Below, piece by piece: positions 7,763 to 16,148 of a stretch of 27,820 bases of DNA. The notes under the pieces are model-generated. The model was not told where the DNA came from. It worked only from the letters and a program-made list of their open reading frames with translations, and searched no databases. The position numbers and the translations under genes were made by a program. Source of the stretch: Candidatus Aminicenantes bacterium UBA4820 (GTDB lineage Bacteria > Acidobacteriota > UBA4820); the NCBI GenBank assembly GCA_002402325.1, contig DHFQ01000006.1:1-27820 (forward strand), given 5' to 3'. The stretch's first letter is position 1. Each line of letters begins with the position of its first letter.

Positions 7763-8903
7763 TACACAATCCTCTCTTTTTCAGAATTGAAAGAAATTGT
7801 TTCGCCACAACTCTGTAATCAAAAACTTCTCTTGCCCTCTTTACACCCTTTTCTCCCATTTCTTTTCGTAACTTTTCATTTTCAATTAAAATTTTTAAAT
7901 ACTTTGCGAGATCCTTTGAATCAGCCCTGTAATCAATGACCTTTGGAGGGTCAAAATGGAACAGGGTTTTTGGAGGAAAGCCGTGCTCCTCACCAACGAC
8001 AAGATTTTCAACCTTTATCTCTTCTCCAACTCTTGCAAGAAATCCAGTCTCTCCATCAATAATAGTGTCAAGAAGCCCCATCGCTTTTATTCCAAGAACA
8101 GGTTTTCCACAAGCGTTTGCCTCAACCTGAACCATCCCAAAACCTTCAAGTCTTGATGGTCCTGCATAAATATCGCAAGCAGATAATAGGAAAGGCACGA
8201 AATCTCTTGAGATGATGTCCTCTTTAATTATTATGTTGTTTAAAATTCCAAGCGACTCTGCAAGTTCAATGTCCATCCTGTTCTGGATTTCTGTTCTCTG
8301 TTGAGGCCAAACTTTTATTACATATTTCCAGTTTGTATGAATTTCAGACTTAATCAAAGAAAGAGCCTCCATAACTTCTCTTGTTCCCTTTGATGCGGCA
8401 TCTCCTCCAATTGTTAAAATCATCATCTCATCTTCATCAATGCCAAGTGATTTTCTTACCGCTTTGACCCTTTCATCTTCCCTTGAATATGGAATAAATG
8501 AATCTGTATCAAGTCCAACAGGGAGAACATCAATCAACTCTTCTTTGATTCCATCCCTCACAAACCTTTCTTTCACCCAGTTTGATGTAACGAGAATAAG
8601 TGGAAGGGTGTTTAAGATATTCTGGTAATCAAGAACAACCCCATCTGCAACAAGCCACGGGATGGCGACTTTGTCATGTTGCATTGGATGGAGAACTATT
8701 TGAGGTGTATGCCCCCAATAGCCAACCCCAACTACAATATCGGGATTAAACCAGAGGTAATTCCATCTTTTTTCAAAGGCGGATTTAAAACTGCAAGCCC
8801 TTACTTCAACGCCCAATTCTCTCAACCCTTTTCTTAAATAGTCTCCCTGTGTCGCAAGCCCTCCAGGTGGGGGTGGATAATCGTATAACAAAAGAACTTT
8901 CAT
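7755..8903 (-). CDS. GT4-family glycosyltransferase
   Basis: This is a 382-residue GT-B enzyme. The N-terminal lobe begins MKVLLLYDYPPPPGG with the glycine-rich acceptor loop. The C-terminal lobe has the phosphate-binding GGDAASKG near 167-173 and the E-x7-E signature, E253 and E261 in RLEGFGMVQVEANACGKP, with both glutamates present. These are features of retaining transferases that use nucleotide-activated sugars. A charged insertion near 290-325 is unusual. The start has AAAGGA 6 bases upstream. It lies 3 bp after the PIG-L gene and overlaps the glycosidase gene by 8 bp. The pairing with a PIG-L deacetylase recalls MshA/MshB and BshA/BshB, but no cysteine ligase is present here. Donor and acceptor are unknown. 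Confidence 0.88.
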   Translation of the reverse strand: MKVLLLYDYPPPPGGLATQGDYLRKGLRELGVEVRACSFKSAFEKRWNYLWFNPDIVVGVGYWGHTPQIVLHPMQHDKVAIPWLVADGVVLDYQNILNTLPLILVTSNWVKERFVRDGIKEELIDVLPVGLDTDSFIPYSREDERVKAVRKSLGIDEDEMMILTIGGDAASKGTREVMEALSLIKSEIHTNWKYVIKVWPQQRTEIQNRMDIELAESLGILNNIIIKEDIISRDFVPFLLSACDIYAGPSRLEGFGMVQVEANACGKPVLGIKAMGLLDTIIDGETGFLARVGEEIKVENLVVGEEHGFPPKTLFHFDPPKVIDYRADSKDLAKYLKILIENEKLRKEMGEKGVKRAREVFDYRVVAKQFLSILKKRGLCNE

Positions 8904-8906
8904 TTT

Positions 8907-9509
8907 TTATCCTTTCATAAAAAAAGTTTTTTTAATTTTAAAACCCTCTCTTTTTGGAATAATTTTTGCCTCCCAACTATCCTTAGAAAATCCATACACA
9001 TCAAGCAAAATTCTTTTCTTTTTATCAAAAACTTCATCGCTCAAAGAAAGCAGAAGGTCTGAATCTTCCCTTGAATAAGGATCATTTTTCTTTTTATCGT
9101 CGGTGTAGTTAAAAAACCACAACTCCTTTGTTTTTATAATTTCGTCATAAATCAAAATCAATGTTGCAAGCGAAACCTCTTCGTGTCTTAAGTGAGAGGA
9201 ATACTCACCAAAAATTGAGTGGGTTATGATCAAATCATAATCTTTTTTCTTTAAATTGTTTAGAATTGAATTTTTGTAAAGTGAATAATTAAGAGGCTTT
9301 TGCGAAACACCATCATCAAGGTCATCAATGATTCCATTTGCACCATATTCCTTTACCGCCCTAAAAAATTTTGGACATCTATCCCGATCGCTTTTTCTTG
9401 TAAAAGAAAAAATTGTCTTCTCCCAATCTTGATTTGATAGAAGAAGACCGCCACACCATAAAGTTTCATCATCTGGATGTGCGGTTAAAACAAGAACACT
9501 TTTAGACAA
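8907..9509 (-). CDS. PIG-L family de-N-acetylase
   Basis: This 200-residue protein carries the family's metal motif AHPDDETLWCGG near 10-21 (H11, D13, D14 region) and a second histidine pair in HLRHEEV, after the GEYSSH turn. PIG-L enzymes remove acyl groups from N-acetylglucosamine-type sugars linked to lipids, inositol, malate or antibiotics, using zinc. The length is typical. The start is TTG (9507-9509), overlapping the stop of the upstream kinase gene by 8 bp; AAGGAG lies about 9 bases upstream, and the HPDDE motif begins so early that no later start is possible. Its position between a sugar kinase and a glycosyltransferase suggests it deacetylates an amino-sugar intermediate. The identity of that intermediate is inference. 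Confidence 0.9.
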   Translation of the reverse strand: MSKSVLVLTAHPDDETLWCGGLLLSNQDWEKTIFSFTRKSDRDRCPKFFRAVKEYGANGIIDDLDDGVSQKPLNYSLYKNSILNNLKKKDYDLIITHSIFGEYSSHLRHEEVSLATLILIYDEIIKTKELWFFNYTDDKKKNDPYSREDSDLLLSLSDEVFDKKKRILLDVYGFSKDSWEAKIIPKREGFKIKKTFFMKG

Positions 9510-10428
9510 GTCTCATCTCCTTTAAAATTTTAAATCCTATTATATTAGCACCTTTAAGAGGCAAATCATCATCTTTTAGTACCCTTTTAATTTCAACATT
9601 TTTTAGAAACCATTTTGAATTATCGTCTTTAAGAAATTCTTCGGTTATATTCTTGTAATATTCAGGAAGCAGAATGTTCATCGGCTTTCCACCTAAAATA
9701 ATTGACCCACAAAGTGTTGTGAGGGCAAGGTTTCTCAAGCTTCTTCCAAGAAAAGTTGCAAATAGTTTAACCACTTTTGTCAATTTTCCTTCCTGTACTT
9801 TTTTTATGACATCATATAAATCCTTCACTTTGTAACCAAGTTTTTCTGAAATGAAAAGAATGCCATTTGAAGAGAGAATATCTTCATTTGAAAGGATTGT
9901 TTTGTTATAAATTTTCTTTTCTAAATTATTTTCAAAATCAAGTGCAAAGGAAGATGATGCAAATTCTGAAGGGTAAATTTTACCATCTTTTGAAAGGGCA
10001 ACACCCATTCCACTACCACAATAGACCAGTGCCCTGTTGTCACAATTTACCTTTCCTTTTTTTATTGTTTGAAATTTTGCACTTTCAAGAGCGACCATTG
10101 CACATTCTATGTCATTTTTAAAAATCTTTTTATCAAAATTGAGTGTTTTAAAAATATTCTCTCTCTTTTTTATTTCTCTCCATTTCGTTATGCTCACAAC
10201 CTCGCCATCTTGAAGAACCCTTCCTGCAAATGAGGAGACAAGGATTTTATAATCACAATCCTGAATACATCTTGTGTAAATACTTTCTATATCACCTTCA
10301 AGTTCTTTGAAACTTTTAGAGTGAAATTTAAAGAATATCTTTTCTTTTTTATTGTTCTCAAAGAGATGTACGGCGGACTTAACAAAAGATCCGCCAACAT
10401 CTAAAGCAAGAAGTCCAACCTTAGCCAA
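9502..10428 (-). CDS. glucokinase-like sugar kinase (ASKHA fold)
   Basis: The 308-residue protein has the order of motifs of the bacterial glucokinase (Glk) family: phosphate loop LALDVGGSFVKSAV near 7-20, FKNDIECAMVA near 102-112 (compare NDFEA), YCGSGMGVAL near 136-145 as the second phosphate loop, DILSSNG, GSIILGG and a C-terminal LKGANIIG adenosine loop. The ROK zinc-binding cysteine cluster is absent, which favours Glk or a BadF-like kinase over ROK. It would phosphorylate a hexose or an amino sugar with ATP. The start is TTG at 10428 with GGAGG about 8 bases upstream. It is the first gene of the long minus-strand train and has its own promoter (10447-10474). Sequence similarity to true glucokinase looks modest, so the sugar specificity is open. 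Confidence 0.75.
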   Translation of the reverse strand: MAKVGLLALDVGGSFVKSAVHLFENNKKEKIFFKFHSKSFKELEGDIESIYTRCIQDCDYKILVSSFAGRVLQDGEVVSITKWREIKKRENIFKTLNFDKKIFKNDIECAMVALESAKFQTIKKGKVNCDNRALVYCGSGMGVALSKDGKIYPSEFASSSFALDFENNLEKKIYNKTILSNEDILSSNGILFISEKLGYKVKDLYDVIKKVQEGKLTKVVKLFATFLGRSLRNLALTTLCGSIILGGKPMNILLPEYYKNITEEFLKDDNSKWFLKNVEIKRVLKDDDLPLKGANIIGFKILKEMRLV

Positions 10429-10446
10429 AACTTCCTCCAGAAAACA

Positions 10447-10474
10447 ATTATAAACCCAAAAGTGATTTAGACAA
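10447..10474 (-). promoter_or_regulatory. promoter of the saccharide gene train
   Basis: On the minus strand TTGTCT (10469-10474) and a perfect TATAAT (10447-10452) are 16 bp apart. The start of transcription would be near 10440, only about 12 bases before the TTG start at 10428, with the GGAGG ribosome binding site (10434-10438) almost at the RNA's 5' end. Confidence 0.6.
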
Positions 10475-10511
10475 ATAGTTGTGGCTTTAAATTTTTAAAT
10501 CTTCTAATAAT

Positions 10512-10539
10512 TTGAATTTATAATAGAAAAGGTTATAAT
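10512..10539 (+). promoter_or_regulatory. promoter of the phosphate permease gene
   Basis: TTGAAT (10512-10517) and a perfect TATAAT (10534-10539) are 16 bp apart. The predicted start near 10546 would lie just upstream of the GGAGG at 10556-10560. It is back to back with the kinase promoter within 123 bp. Confidence 0.65.
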
Positions 10540-10569
10540 ACGCTATAAGTCTTGTGGAGGAACATCGCT

Positions 10570-11556
10570 TTGATAGCAATAATAGCACTTATAGCATTGG
10601 CACTTTTTTTTGATTTTTTAAATGGTTTTCACGATGCAGCAAACTCAATAGCGACTGTAGTTGCAACGAGAGTCCTTTCACCAAAATTTGCGGTTTTTTG
10701 GGCTGCATTTTTTAACTTTGTTGCTTTTCTTATTTTTGGCCTTCATGTTGCGAGAACACTTGGAAAGGGGATCGTTGATATAACTAAGATAGACACTTAT
10801 GTCATTTGTGGAACATTAGTGAGTGCCTGTGTATGGAATTTAATCACATGGTTTTTTGGTATTCCTTCAAGTTCTTCTCACGCTCTCGTTGGAGGGCTCA
10901 TTGGATCTGCTTTAGTAAAGGCTGGAATAGGTTCGCTTGTTATGAAGGGAATACTTATTACAATGGCATTCATAGTAATTTCTCCCGTGGTTGGTTTTCT
11001 TCTTGGGATAGTTATGGGGACTCTTGTTTATAACCTTTTTGCACATTCAACTCCCAGAAAGGTTGATGGACTTTTTCGCAAGGGACAGTTGATCTCTGCG
11101 GCGGCATACAGTTTGGGGCACGGAGGAAATGATGCTCAAAAAACAATGGGAATAATCGCGGGGCTTCTATTCAGCGGGGGGTATCTGGGAAAAGATTTTC
11201 ATATTCCATTGTGGATAGTCCTTAGTTGTCACGGGGCGATTGCCTTAGGGACAATCTTTGGAGGATGGCGTATTGTAAAGACAATGGGAAATAAACTTGC
11301 CCATCTAAAACCTGTTGACGGCTTCTGTGCAGAAACAAGCGCTGCGATAGTTCTTTTCAGTTCATCAGCACTCGGTATTCCAATAAGCACTACCCACACG
11401 ATAACAGGGGCAATAATGGGAGTTGGTTCATTAAAAAATACAAGGGCGGTAAAATGGGGTCTTGCCGGGACAATAGTTGTTGCGTGGATAATAACAATCC
11501 CTGCATCAGCAATAATTTCAGCCTTAACATACATAGTAGCGAGGGTGATCTTTTAA
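10570..11556 (+). CDS. pit: PiT-family inorganic phosphate permease
   Basis: The 328-residue inner-membrane protein has about ten hydrophobic segments and the duplicated PiT signatures: GFHDAANSIATVVATRV near the N terminus and HGGNDAQKTMG in the middle, followed later by GIPISTTHTITGAIMG, a repeat of the GIPSSSSHALVGG segment. PiT carriers take up phosphate or metal-phosphate with protons or sodium. The frame is open from a TTG at 10552, but that codon lies upstream of the ribosome binding site GGAGG (10556-10560) and only about 6 bases after the predicted transcription start, so I chose the TTG at 10570. No PhoU-like DUF47 partner, common beside pit genes, is present. It is followed by lepA after 42 bp. 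Confidence 0.93.
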   Translation: MIAIIALIALALFFDFLNGFHDAANSIATVVATRVLSPKFAVFWAAFFNFVAFLIFGLHVARTLGKGIVDITKIDTYVICGTLVSACVWNLITWFFGIPSSSSHALVGGLIGSALVKAGIGSLVMKGILITMAFIVISPVVGFLLGIVMGTLVYNLFAHSTPRKVDGLFRKGQLISAAAYSLGHGGNDAQKTMGIIAGLLFSGGYLGKDFHIPLWIVLSCHGAIALGTIFGGWRIVKTMGNKLAHLKPVDGFCAETSAAIVLFSSSALGIPISTTHTITGAIMGVGSLKNTRAVKWGLAGTIVVAWIITIPASAIISALTYIVARVIF

Positions 11557-11598
11557 AGGTCAGGGGATTGAGTTATAATAAAAATGAAAGAAGAGATT

Positions 11599-13404
11599 AT
11601 GGATTTAAGTAAAATAAGGAATTTTTGCATAATTGCCCACATTGATCACGGAAAGACGACTCTTTCCGATAGGATCCTTGAGGCGACCAAAGCGGTCAGT
11701 CCACGAGAGATGCAGGAGCAGTTTCTTGATGGAATGGATTTAGAGAGAGAGAGAGGAATCACAATAAAGGCTCACACGGTAAGTTTGAGATATGTTGATG
11801 AAAAGGGCGATGAGTATTTATTAAATTTGATAGATACCCCAGGTCATGTTGATTTTAACTATGAAGTATCAAGAGCGCTTGCAGCGTGTGAAGGGGCTTT
11901 GTTGGTCGTCGATGCTTCTCAGGGCGTTGAGGCTCAAACTCTTGCAAACGCATACCTTGCCGTTGACTTAGGACTTGAACTTGTCCCTGTAATAAATAAA
12001 ATTGACCTTGCCTCTGCCCAACCTGAAAGAGTAAAAGATGAGATAGAAAATGTTATTGGGCTTGACGCAAGTGACGCAATCCTTGCCTCAGCGAAAGAAA
12101 ATATTGGAATAGAAGAAATTTTAAGAGCAATAGTTGAAAAACTCCCTCCCCCAAAAGGCAATGCGGATGCACCTTTAAAGGCTATGATTTTTGATTCATG
12201 GTATGACTCCTTTAGAGGTGTAATCACTCTTATAAGAATAATAGATGGCTCTGTCTCTGTTGGCGATAAAATAAAATTTCTTGCAACAGGGAAAGAGAGA
12301 AATGTTGAAGCACTTGGAATCTTCACTCCATCACCGCAACAAATTAAATCGCTACAAACAGGACAGGTTGGATTTTTGATTGCTGGGGTAAAGGATCCAA
12401 AGGAAATTATGATTGGTGATACGATAACATTGGGTTCAAACCCTTGCGAAAATCCATTTCCTGGCTTTAGAAAAGTAAAGCCTATGGTCTTTGCAGGGCT
12501 CTATCCTGTTGATCCAAATGAGTATCCAAAGTTGAGGGATGCTCTTGAAAAATTGAGTTTAAACGATTCCTCTTTTATCTACGAGCCGGAGACCTCAGAG
12601 GCGCTTGGTTTTGGATTTAGATGCGGTTTTTTAGGATTTCTCCATATGGAAATTGTTCAGGAAAGGCTTGAAAGGGAATTCTCGCTTGATTTGATCACAA
12701 CTGCTCCAAATGTCGTCTATAAAATAAAGACAAACAAAGGCGAAATGGTTGATATAATAAGTCCCTCAAAACTTCCAGAACCCCATTTAATTGAGGAGTT
12801 TTATGAACCTTATGCAAATGTGACCGTTTTTACAAAAAGCGAATTTGTTGGAAATGTTCTCAAGTTGTTTGAGGAGAGAAGAGGAAAGCAGTTAAACTTT
12901 AACTATGCAAGCAAGGACACAGTTATAATCCAGTATGAAATTCCACTCAGTGAAATAATTGTTGATTTCTACGATAAACTTAAGACGGTATCAAGCGGTT
13001 ATGCCTCTATGGATTACACAATTAAAGATTATAAGGAATCTGACCTTGTCAAAGTTGATGTTCTTGTAAATGGAAAGCCTGTTGATGCCCTCTCCTTTAT
13101 TTCTCATAAATCGCAGGCTGAAAGAAGAGGTAGAGTCGCCGCATCAAAGCTTAAAGAAGGGATTCCAAGACAACTCTTTGAAGTGGTTATACAGGCGGCA
13201 ATAAATAGCAGGATAATAGCAAGAACCGTTGTAAAACCACTAAGAAAAAATGTCCTTGCCAAATGTTACGGTGGGGACATAACAAGAAAAAGAAAACTTC
13301 TTGAAAAACAGAAAGAGGGAAAGAAGAGGATGAAGATGGTTGGTGATGTTTCAATTCCGCAGGAGGCTTTTCTTTCTGTTTTAAGAGTTGATGAGGATAG
13401 GTAG
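11599..13404 (+). CDS. lepA: translation elongation factor 4 (LepA)
   Basis: This is 601 residues from the ATG at 11599; the frame also has an ATG at 11584. The later start gives MDLSKIRNFCIIAHIDHGKTT, which matches the family's N terminus, and AGAAGAG lies just upstream of it, while a TATAAT at 11574-11579 would put a transcript start inside the longer form. The GTPase motifs are all there: P-loop AHIDHGKTT, switch region ERERGITIKAH, DTPGHVDF and NKIDLA. Domains II, III and V follow, then the LepA-specific C-terminal YGGDITRKRKLLEKQKEGK. LepA binds stalled ribosomes and promotes back-translocation or assembly. It is a full-length, intact copy. The promoter is weak and the gene may depend on read-through from pit. 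Confidence 0.96.
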   Translation: MDLSKIRNFCIIAHIDHGKTTLSDRILEATKAVSPREMQEQFLDGMDLERERGITIKAHTVSLRYVDEKGDEYLLNLIDTPGHVDFNYEVSRALAACEGALLVVDASQGVEAQTLANAYLAVDLGLELVPVINKIDLASAQPERVKDEIENVIGLDASDAILASAKENIGIEEILRAIVEKLPPPKGNADAPLKAMIFDSWYDSFRGVITLIRIIDGSVSVGDKIKFLATGKERNVEALGIFTPSPQQIKSLQTGQVGFLIAGVKDPKEIMIGDTITLGSNPCENPFPGFRKVKPMVFAGLYPVDPNEYPKLRDALEKLSLNDSSFIYEPETSEALGFGFRCGFLGFLHMEIVQERLEREFSLDLITTAPNVVYKIKTNKGEMVDIISPSKLPEPHLIEEFYEPYANVTVFTKSEFVGNVLKLFEERRGKQLNFNYASKDTVIIQYEIPLSEIIVDFYDKLKTVSSGYASMDYTIKDYKESDLVKVDVLVNGKPVDALSFISHKSQAERRGRVAASKLKEGIPRQLFEVVIQAAINSRIIARTVVKPLRKNVLAKCYGGDITRKRKLLEKQKEGKKRMKMVGDVSIPQEAFLSVLRVDEDR

Positions 13405-13442
13405 ATAGAACCTCTTACTATTTTATCCTTGACAATAGTTTG

Positions 13443-13470
13443 TTGACTTCTACATAAGTAATATTATAAA
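13443..13470 (+). promoter_or_regulatory. promoter of the FadL-like porin gene
   Basis: TTGACT (13443-13448) and TATAAA (13465-13470) are 16 bp apart and 25 bp upstream of the ATG, with AAAGGAGG in between. A second candidate, TTGACA (13429-13434) with TACATA (13451-13456), overlaps it upstream. The region 13405-13442 shows no clear terminator for lepA. Confidence 0.6.
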
Positions 13471-13495
13471 ATTTGTCTTTACAAAGGAGGATGCT

Positions 13496-14851
13496 ATGAA
13501 AAGATTTATCCTATTTTTAATTTTTGTAGGAGCCTATGGGTTGTGTTTTGCCTCAGCCACAGCCATTCCAGAACAAGGTTCAAAGGGAGCTGCGATGGGG
13601 AATGCTTTTGTTGCAACTGCTGACGATCCTTCAGCGTTATTTTATAACCCTGCAGGAATTGCTTTTTTAAAAGGATACCAATTTTCTTTCAATACAACTT
13701 ACATAAAATCTGATATTAAATATCAAAGTCCAACTTTAGGGGATTACAAAAACAAAGCAAAAAATTTCTTTATACCTTCAATGTATCTTACTATGCCTCT
13801 CACTGAAAATGTCTTTTTTGGCTTATCAGTTACTGCTCCATTTAATCTATCAACTGATTGGTCTGACGATTTCCCCGGTAGATTTGCAAGCAGGCATGCA
13901 AAAATAGTTACAATAAACTATCATCCCGTAATTGCGTATAAGTTTAACGACAAGCACGCAGTGAGTATAGGCATCGATTACTATGATTCGCAAATAAATT
14001 TGATAAGAAACAGTGACACTACGATTTTATCAAGTTATGTTCAGGACCTTGCAGGTAATGCTCCATATACGATTGTTCCATCAGAGGTAAGTGTTGATAC
14101 AAAAGTTCGCGATCAAGCTTTTGCTTTTGACATTGGCTACCTTTTTAAAAGTCTTCCGTGGTCTTTTGGCTTAACATTTAAGAGCAAGCCCTCGTTCAAA
14201 TACAAAGGTTATGCTTCCTTTGAAATATCACCCTACCTTCATAACGGAAACGACAGGGCTTTTATAGGGCAAGAGGTTAACTTTGACCTTGATTCTGTGC
14301 CTGAAACCATTCAGGCTGGAGTTGCCTATGAGAGTGGCAATTTGAGGACGGAGTTTGATGCACAGTGGAGCAATTGGAGTCAATGGGATTATGCGGATAT
14401 TCACTTTAAAAAACATACCATAGGCGGTGTATGGGTTTGGGCAGGGGCGCCAGTTCTTTATACTTCGGTTCCTGTGGTCAAAGATGAAATTCTCCTTTTT
14501 AATTGGGAAGATACAATGACATACCGTTTGGGTTTTAACTATAGATTAAGCGATAGGACGGAAGTTAGATGGGGAATAGTTTATGATGAAGCCCCGATTC
14601 CTGATAAAACTTTAACGCCCGTCCTTCCCGACAAGAATAGATGGATGGTTTCATTTGGAGCAGGGCATAATTTCGGAAAATGGAAGATTGACTGGTTTGG
14701 ACAATACATTAAATTTGCAAATGGGGACATCACTTCCTCTAACATTTGCAGGTTCAATAACAATGGATTATATGAATATCCTATGACTCCAGATGGAAAA
14801 TACAAAGGCAAGTCTTTTCTTTGTGGCGTCCAATTGACATACACTTTTTAG
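13496..14851 (+). CDS. FadL/OmpP1-family outer-membrane transport protein
   Basis: This 451-residue protein starts with a signal peptide (MKRFILFLIFVGAYGLCFA, cleavage near 20-22) and then has the family's N-terminal hatch: QGSKGAAMGNAFVATADDPS followed by the FYNPAGIAFLKG motif with the conserved NPA. The rest shows alternating polar and hydrophobic beta strands and ends in an aromatic residue (LTYTF), as expected of an outer-membrane beta-barrel assembled by BamA. FadL proteins let hydrophobic compounds such as fatty acids or aromatics cross the outer membrane. The start has AAAGGAGG 6 bases upstream and a strong promoter. It is probably a single-gene unit. The compound carried is not predictable. 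Confidence 0.92.
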   Translation: MKRFILFLIFVGAYGLCFASATAIPEQGSKGAAMGNAFVATADDPSALFYNPAGIAFLKGYQFSFNTTYIKSDIKYQSPTLGDYKNKAKNFFIPSMYLTMPLTENVFFGLSVTAPFNLSTDWSDDFPGRFASRHAKIVTINYHPVIAYKFNDKHAVSIGIDYYDSQINLIRNSDTTILSSYVQDLAGNAPYTIVPSEVSVDTKVRDQAFAFDIGYLFKSLPWSFGLTFKSKPSFKYKGYASFEISPYLHNGNDRAFIGQEVNFDLDSVPETIQAGVAYESGNLRTEFDAQWSNWSQWDYADIHFKKHTIGGVWVWAGAPVLYTSVPVVKDEILLFNWEDTMTYRLGFNYRLSDRTEVRWGIVYDEAPIPDKTLTPVLPDKNRWMVSFGAGHNFGKWKIDWFGQYIKFANGDITSSNICRFNNNGLYEYPMTPDGKYKGKSFLCGVQLTYTF

Positions 14852-14890
14852 AGAATCTGAAAACGGCGTTGCTATTTTTTAGTCCGTTTC

Positions 14891-14919
14891 TTGACTTTAT
14901 AGATTCTTCTTGATAGATT
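14891..14919 (+). promoter_or_regulatory. possible promoter of the DUF5343/coiled-coil/SPFH trio
   Basis: TTGACT (14891-14896) and TAGATT (14914-14919) are 17 bp apart and about 40 bp upstream of the ATG at 14959. The -10 box matches only four of six positions, so this is tentative. No good terminator for the preceding porin gene is visible in 14852-14890. Confidence 0.35.
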
Positions 14920-14958
14920 AAACTTCTTGCTCAATGATAGAAAGTTTAGAGGTGAAAT

Positions 14959-15648
14959 ATGGCAAGAAAACATTCGGAAACGCCGCCTTATGTTCCCAAA
15001 AAAGGGCTTGTAGAAGTTTTTGATGTAATAGCACTCCACAAAAAAGGTGATGTGATTACAAGGGATGAACTTCACAAAAGGGGAGTCTCGTCGCATTTGA
15101 TTTACCCTGCGATAGCAGCGCTTAGGTATTTAGGATTAATTGATGAAAGTGGAACATTACTCGGAGGACACGAGGCTTTTAGCAGGGAAAATCGTGATAA
15201 AGAGCTTCAAAAAGAGATAGTAAAACGAAGTTACAGTGAGTTCTTTGAAAATGTTCCTCTTCCTCTTGGAAGCGAAAGCGAAGCGGAGAAAAAATTTCAA
15301 GAGGTTTATAATTTGAGCGAAAGGTTGATGAAATCTTCTTTCCCACTTTTTTATTTTCTTGCAACTGAATCAGGGATTGAAATAGTTAAGGGAAATTATG
15401 ATGAAAGAAAGAATGGTGAGATTGAAGAAAAAGTAATAGAAACTAAAGAGGAAAAGAGAGAAGAGCGAATATCAATTCCAGATGAGGTTGATGAAAAGAT
15501 TGATGAGGGTGGTCATACACATAAACCATCACATTTGCAGTTTGTCATCTCACTACAGGTTAATAAATTCACAACAGAAAAAGATATTATAAAGATGGTA
15601 AGAACAGCAAAGCGAGCGATACATCTGATAAAAAAATCGAGTGAGTAA
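14959..15648 (+). CDS. DUF5343-like winged-helix protein
   Basis: The 229-residue protein has no signal peptide. Residues about 7-68 (ETPPYVPKKGLVEVFDVI, then RDELHKRGVSSHLIYPAIAALRYLGLIDESGTL) look like the DUF5343 winged-helix head, where a threonine-proline-proline-tyrosine start and the ALRYLGLID block are typical. A helical middle and an acidic, low-complexity linker (about 155-185) lead to a C-terminal segment HLQFVISLQVNKF with helix TEKDIIKMVRTAKRAI, as in the C terminus of that family. The fold suggests DNA or protein binding; no function is established for the family. GAGGTG precedes the ATG. It is 27 bp upstream of the coiled-coil gene in the same direction, so the three genes here are probably one operon. 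Confidence 0.68.
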   Translation: MARKHSETPPYVPKKGLVEVFDVIALHKKGDVITRDELHKRGVSSHLIYPAIAALRYLGLIDESGTLLGGHEAFSRENRDKELQKEIVKRSYSEFFENVPLPLGSESEAEKKFQEVYNLSERLMKSSFPLFYFLATESGIEIVKGNYDERKNGEIEEKVIETKEEKREERISIPDEVDEKIDEGGHTHKPSHLQFVISLQVNKFTTEKDIIKMVRTAKRAIHLIKKSSE

Positions 15649-15675
15649 TACTAAAATTTTTAAAAGGAGGGTTGA

Positions 15676-16137
15676 ATGAATCAAAGCGAGAAAAATTTTT
15701 TAGAAAAATTTCTTGATGTAATTCCTGGACTTTCCGGTTACAGGGAAAAAGATAATAGAAGAACGACAGACAAAAGATTAAGGGAATACCTTGCTTCAAA
15801 AATTGATGGAGCAAGAAAGGAACTCCAGGATTTAAAACTCACCCTCACAAATGAAGGAAAACTTAAGGAACTTGATGATATTGGCCGTCTTGAAAGAAGG
15901 CTTTATAAAATAGCCGATTCTTTACGGTTCGCCTCTTATGGCTATTCAGGTTTTTTTGATCAATTAAAAATAAAGGAAGAGGAACTTGATAAAATTTACA
16001 ACTACGATTTGAATTTAGTTGAGGTAACAGAATCCCTTGAAAAATGTATAAAGGAAAAAGGTGAGAACATCAAAGAAGTTGTGGACAATCTTGAGAAATT
16101 GATTGACGAAAGAAAGCAAATTTTTGAAAAACCATAA
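15676..16137 (+). CDS. charged helical partner of the SPFH protein
   Basis: The 153-residue protein is nearly all alpha-helical and highly charged, with no signal peptide or membrane segment. The N-terminal block FLDVIPGLSGYREKD, then DKRLREYLASKID and the central IADSLRFASYGYSGFFDQ stand out as short conserved-looking motifs; I recall similar proteins beside SPFH/virion-core-like genes in other bacteria, but cannot verify that here. The C terminus is a coiled coil. AAAGGAGG lies 6 bases upstream of the ATG, and the gene ends 11 bp before the SPFH gene, indicating a shared transcript. It may be a scaffold or membrane-remodelling partner by analogy with PspA-type coiled coils; that is inference only. 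Confidence 0.7.
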   Translation: MNQSEKNFLEKFLDVIPGLSGYREKDNRRTTDKRLREYLASKIDGARKELQDLKLTLTNEGKLKELDDIGRLERRLYKIADSLRFASYGYSGFFDQLKIKEEELDKIYNYDLNLVEVTESLEKCIKEKGENIKEVVDNLEKLIDERKQIFEKP

Positions 16138-16148
16138 GGAGGGGTAAG

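Noticed and set aside
7755..9509. GT4 and PIG-L pair as bacillithiol or mycothiol synthesis genes
   Set aside because: No BshC/MshC-type cysteine ligase is near, and neighbouring glycosidases do not fit; kept only as one possibility.
14852..14890. AACGGCGTT followed by TTTTTT as a terminator of the porin gene
   Set aside because: The stem would have a one-base loop and is only four base pairs, so it cannot fold stably.
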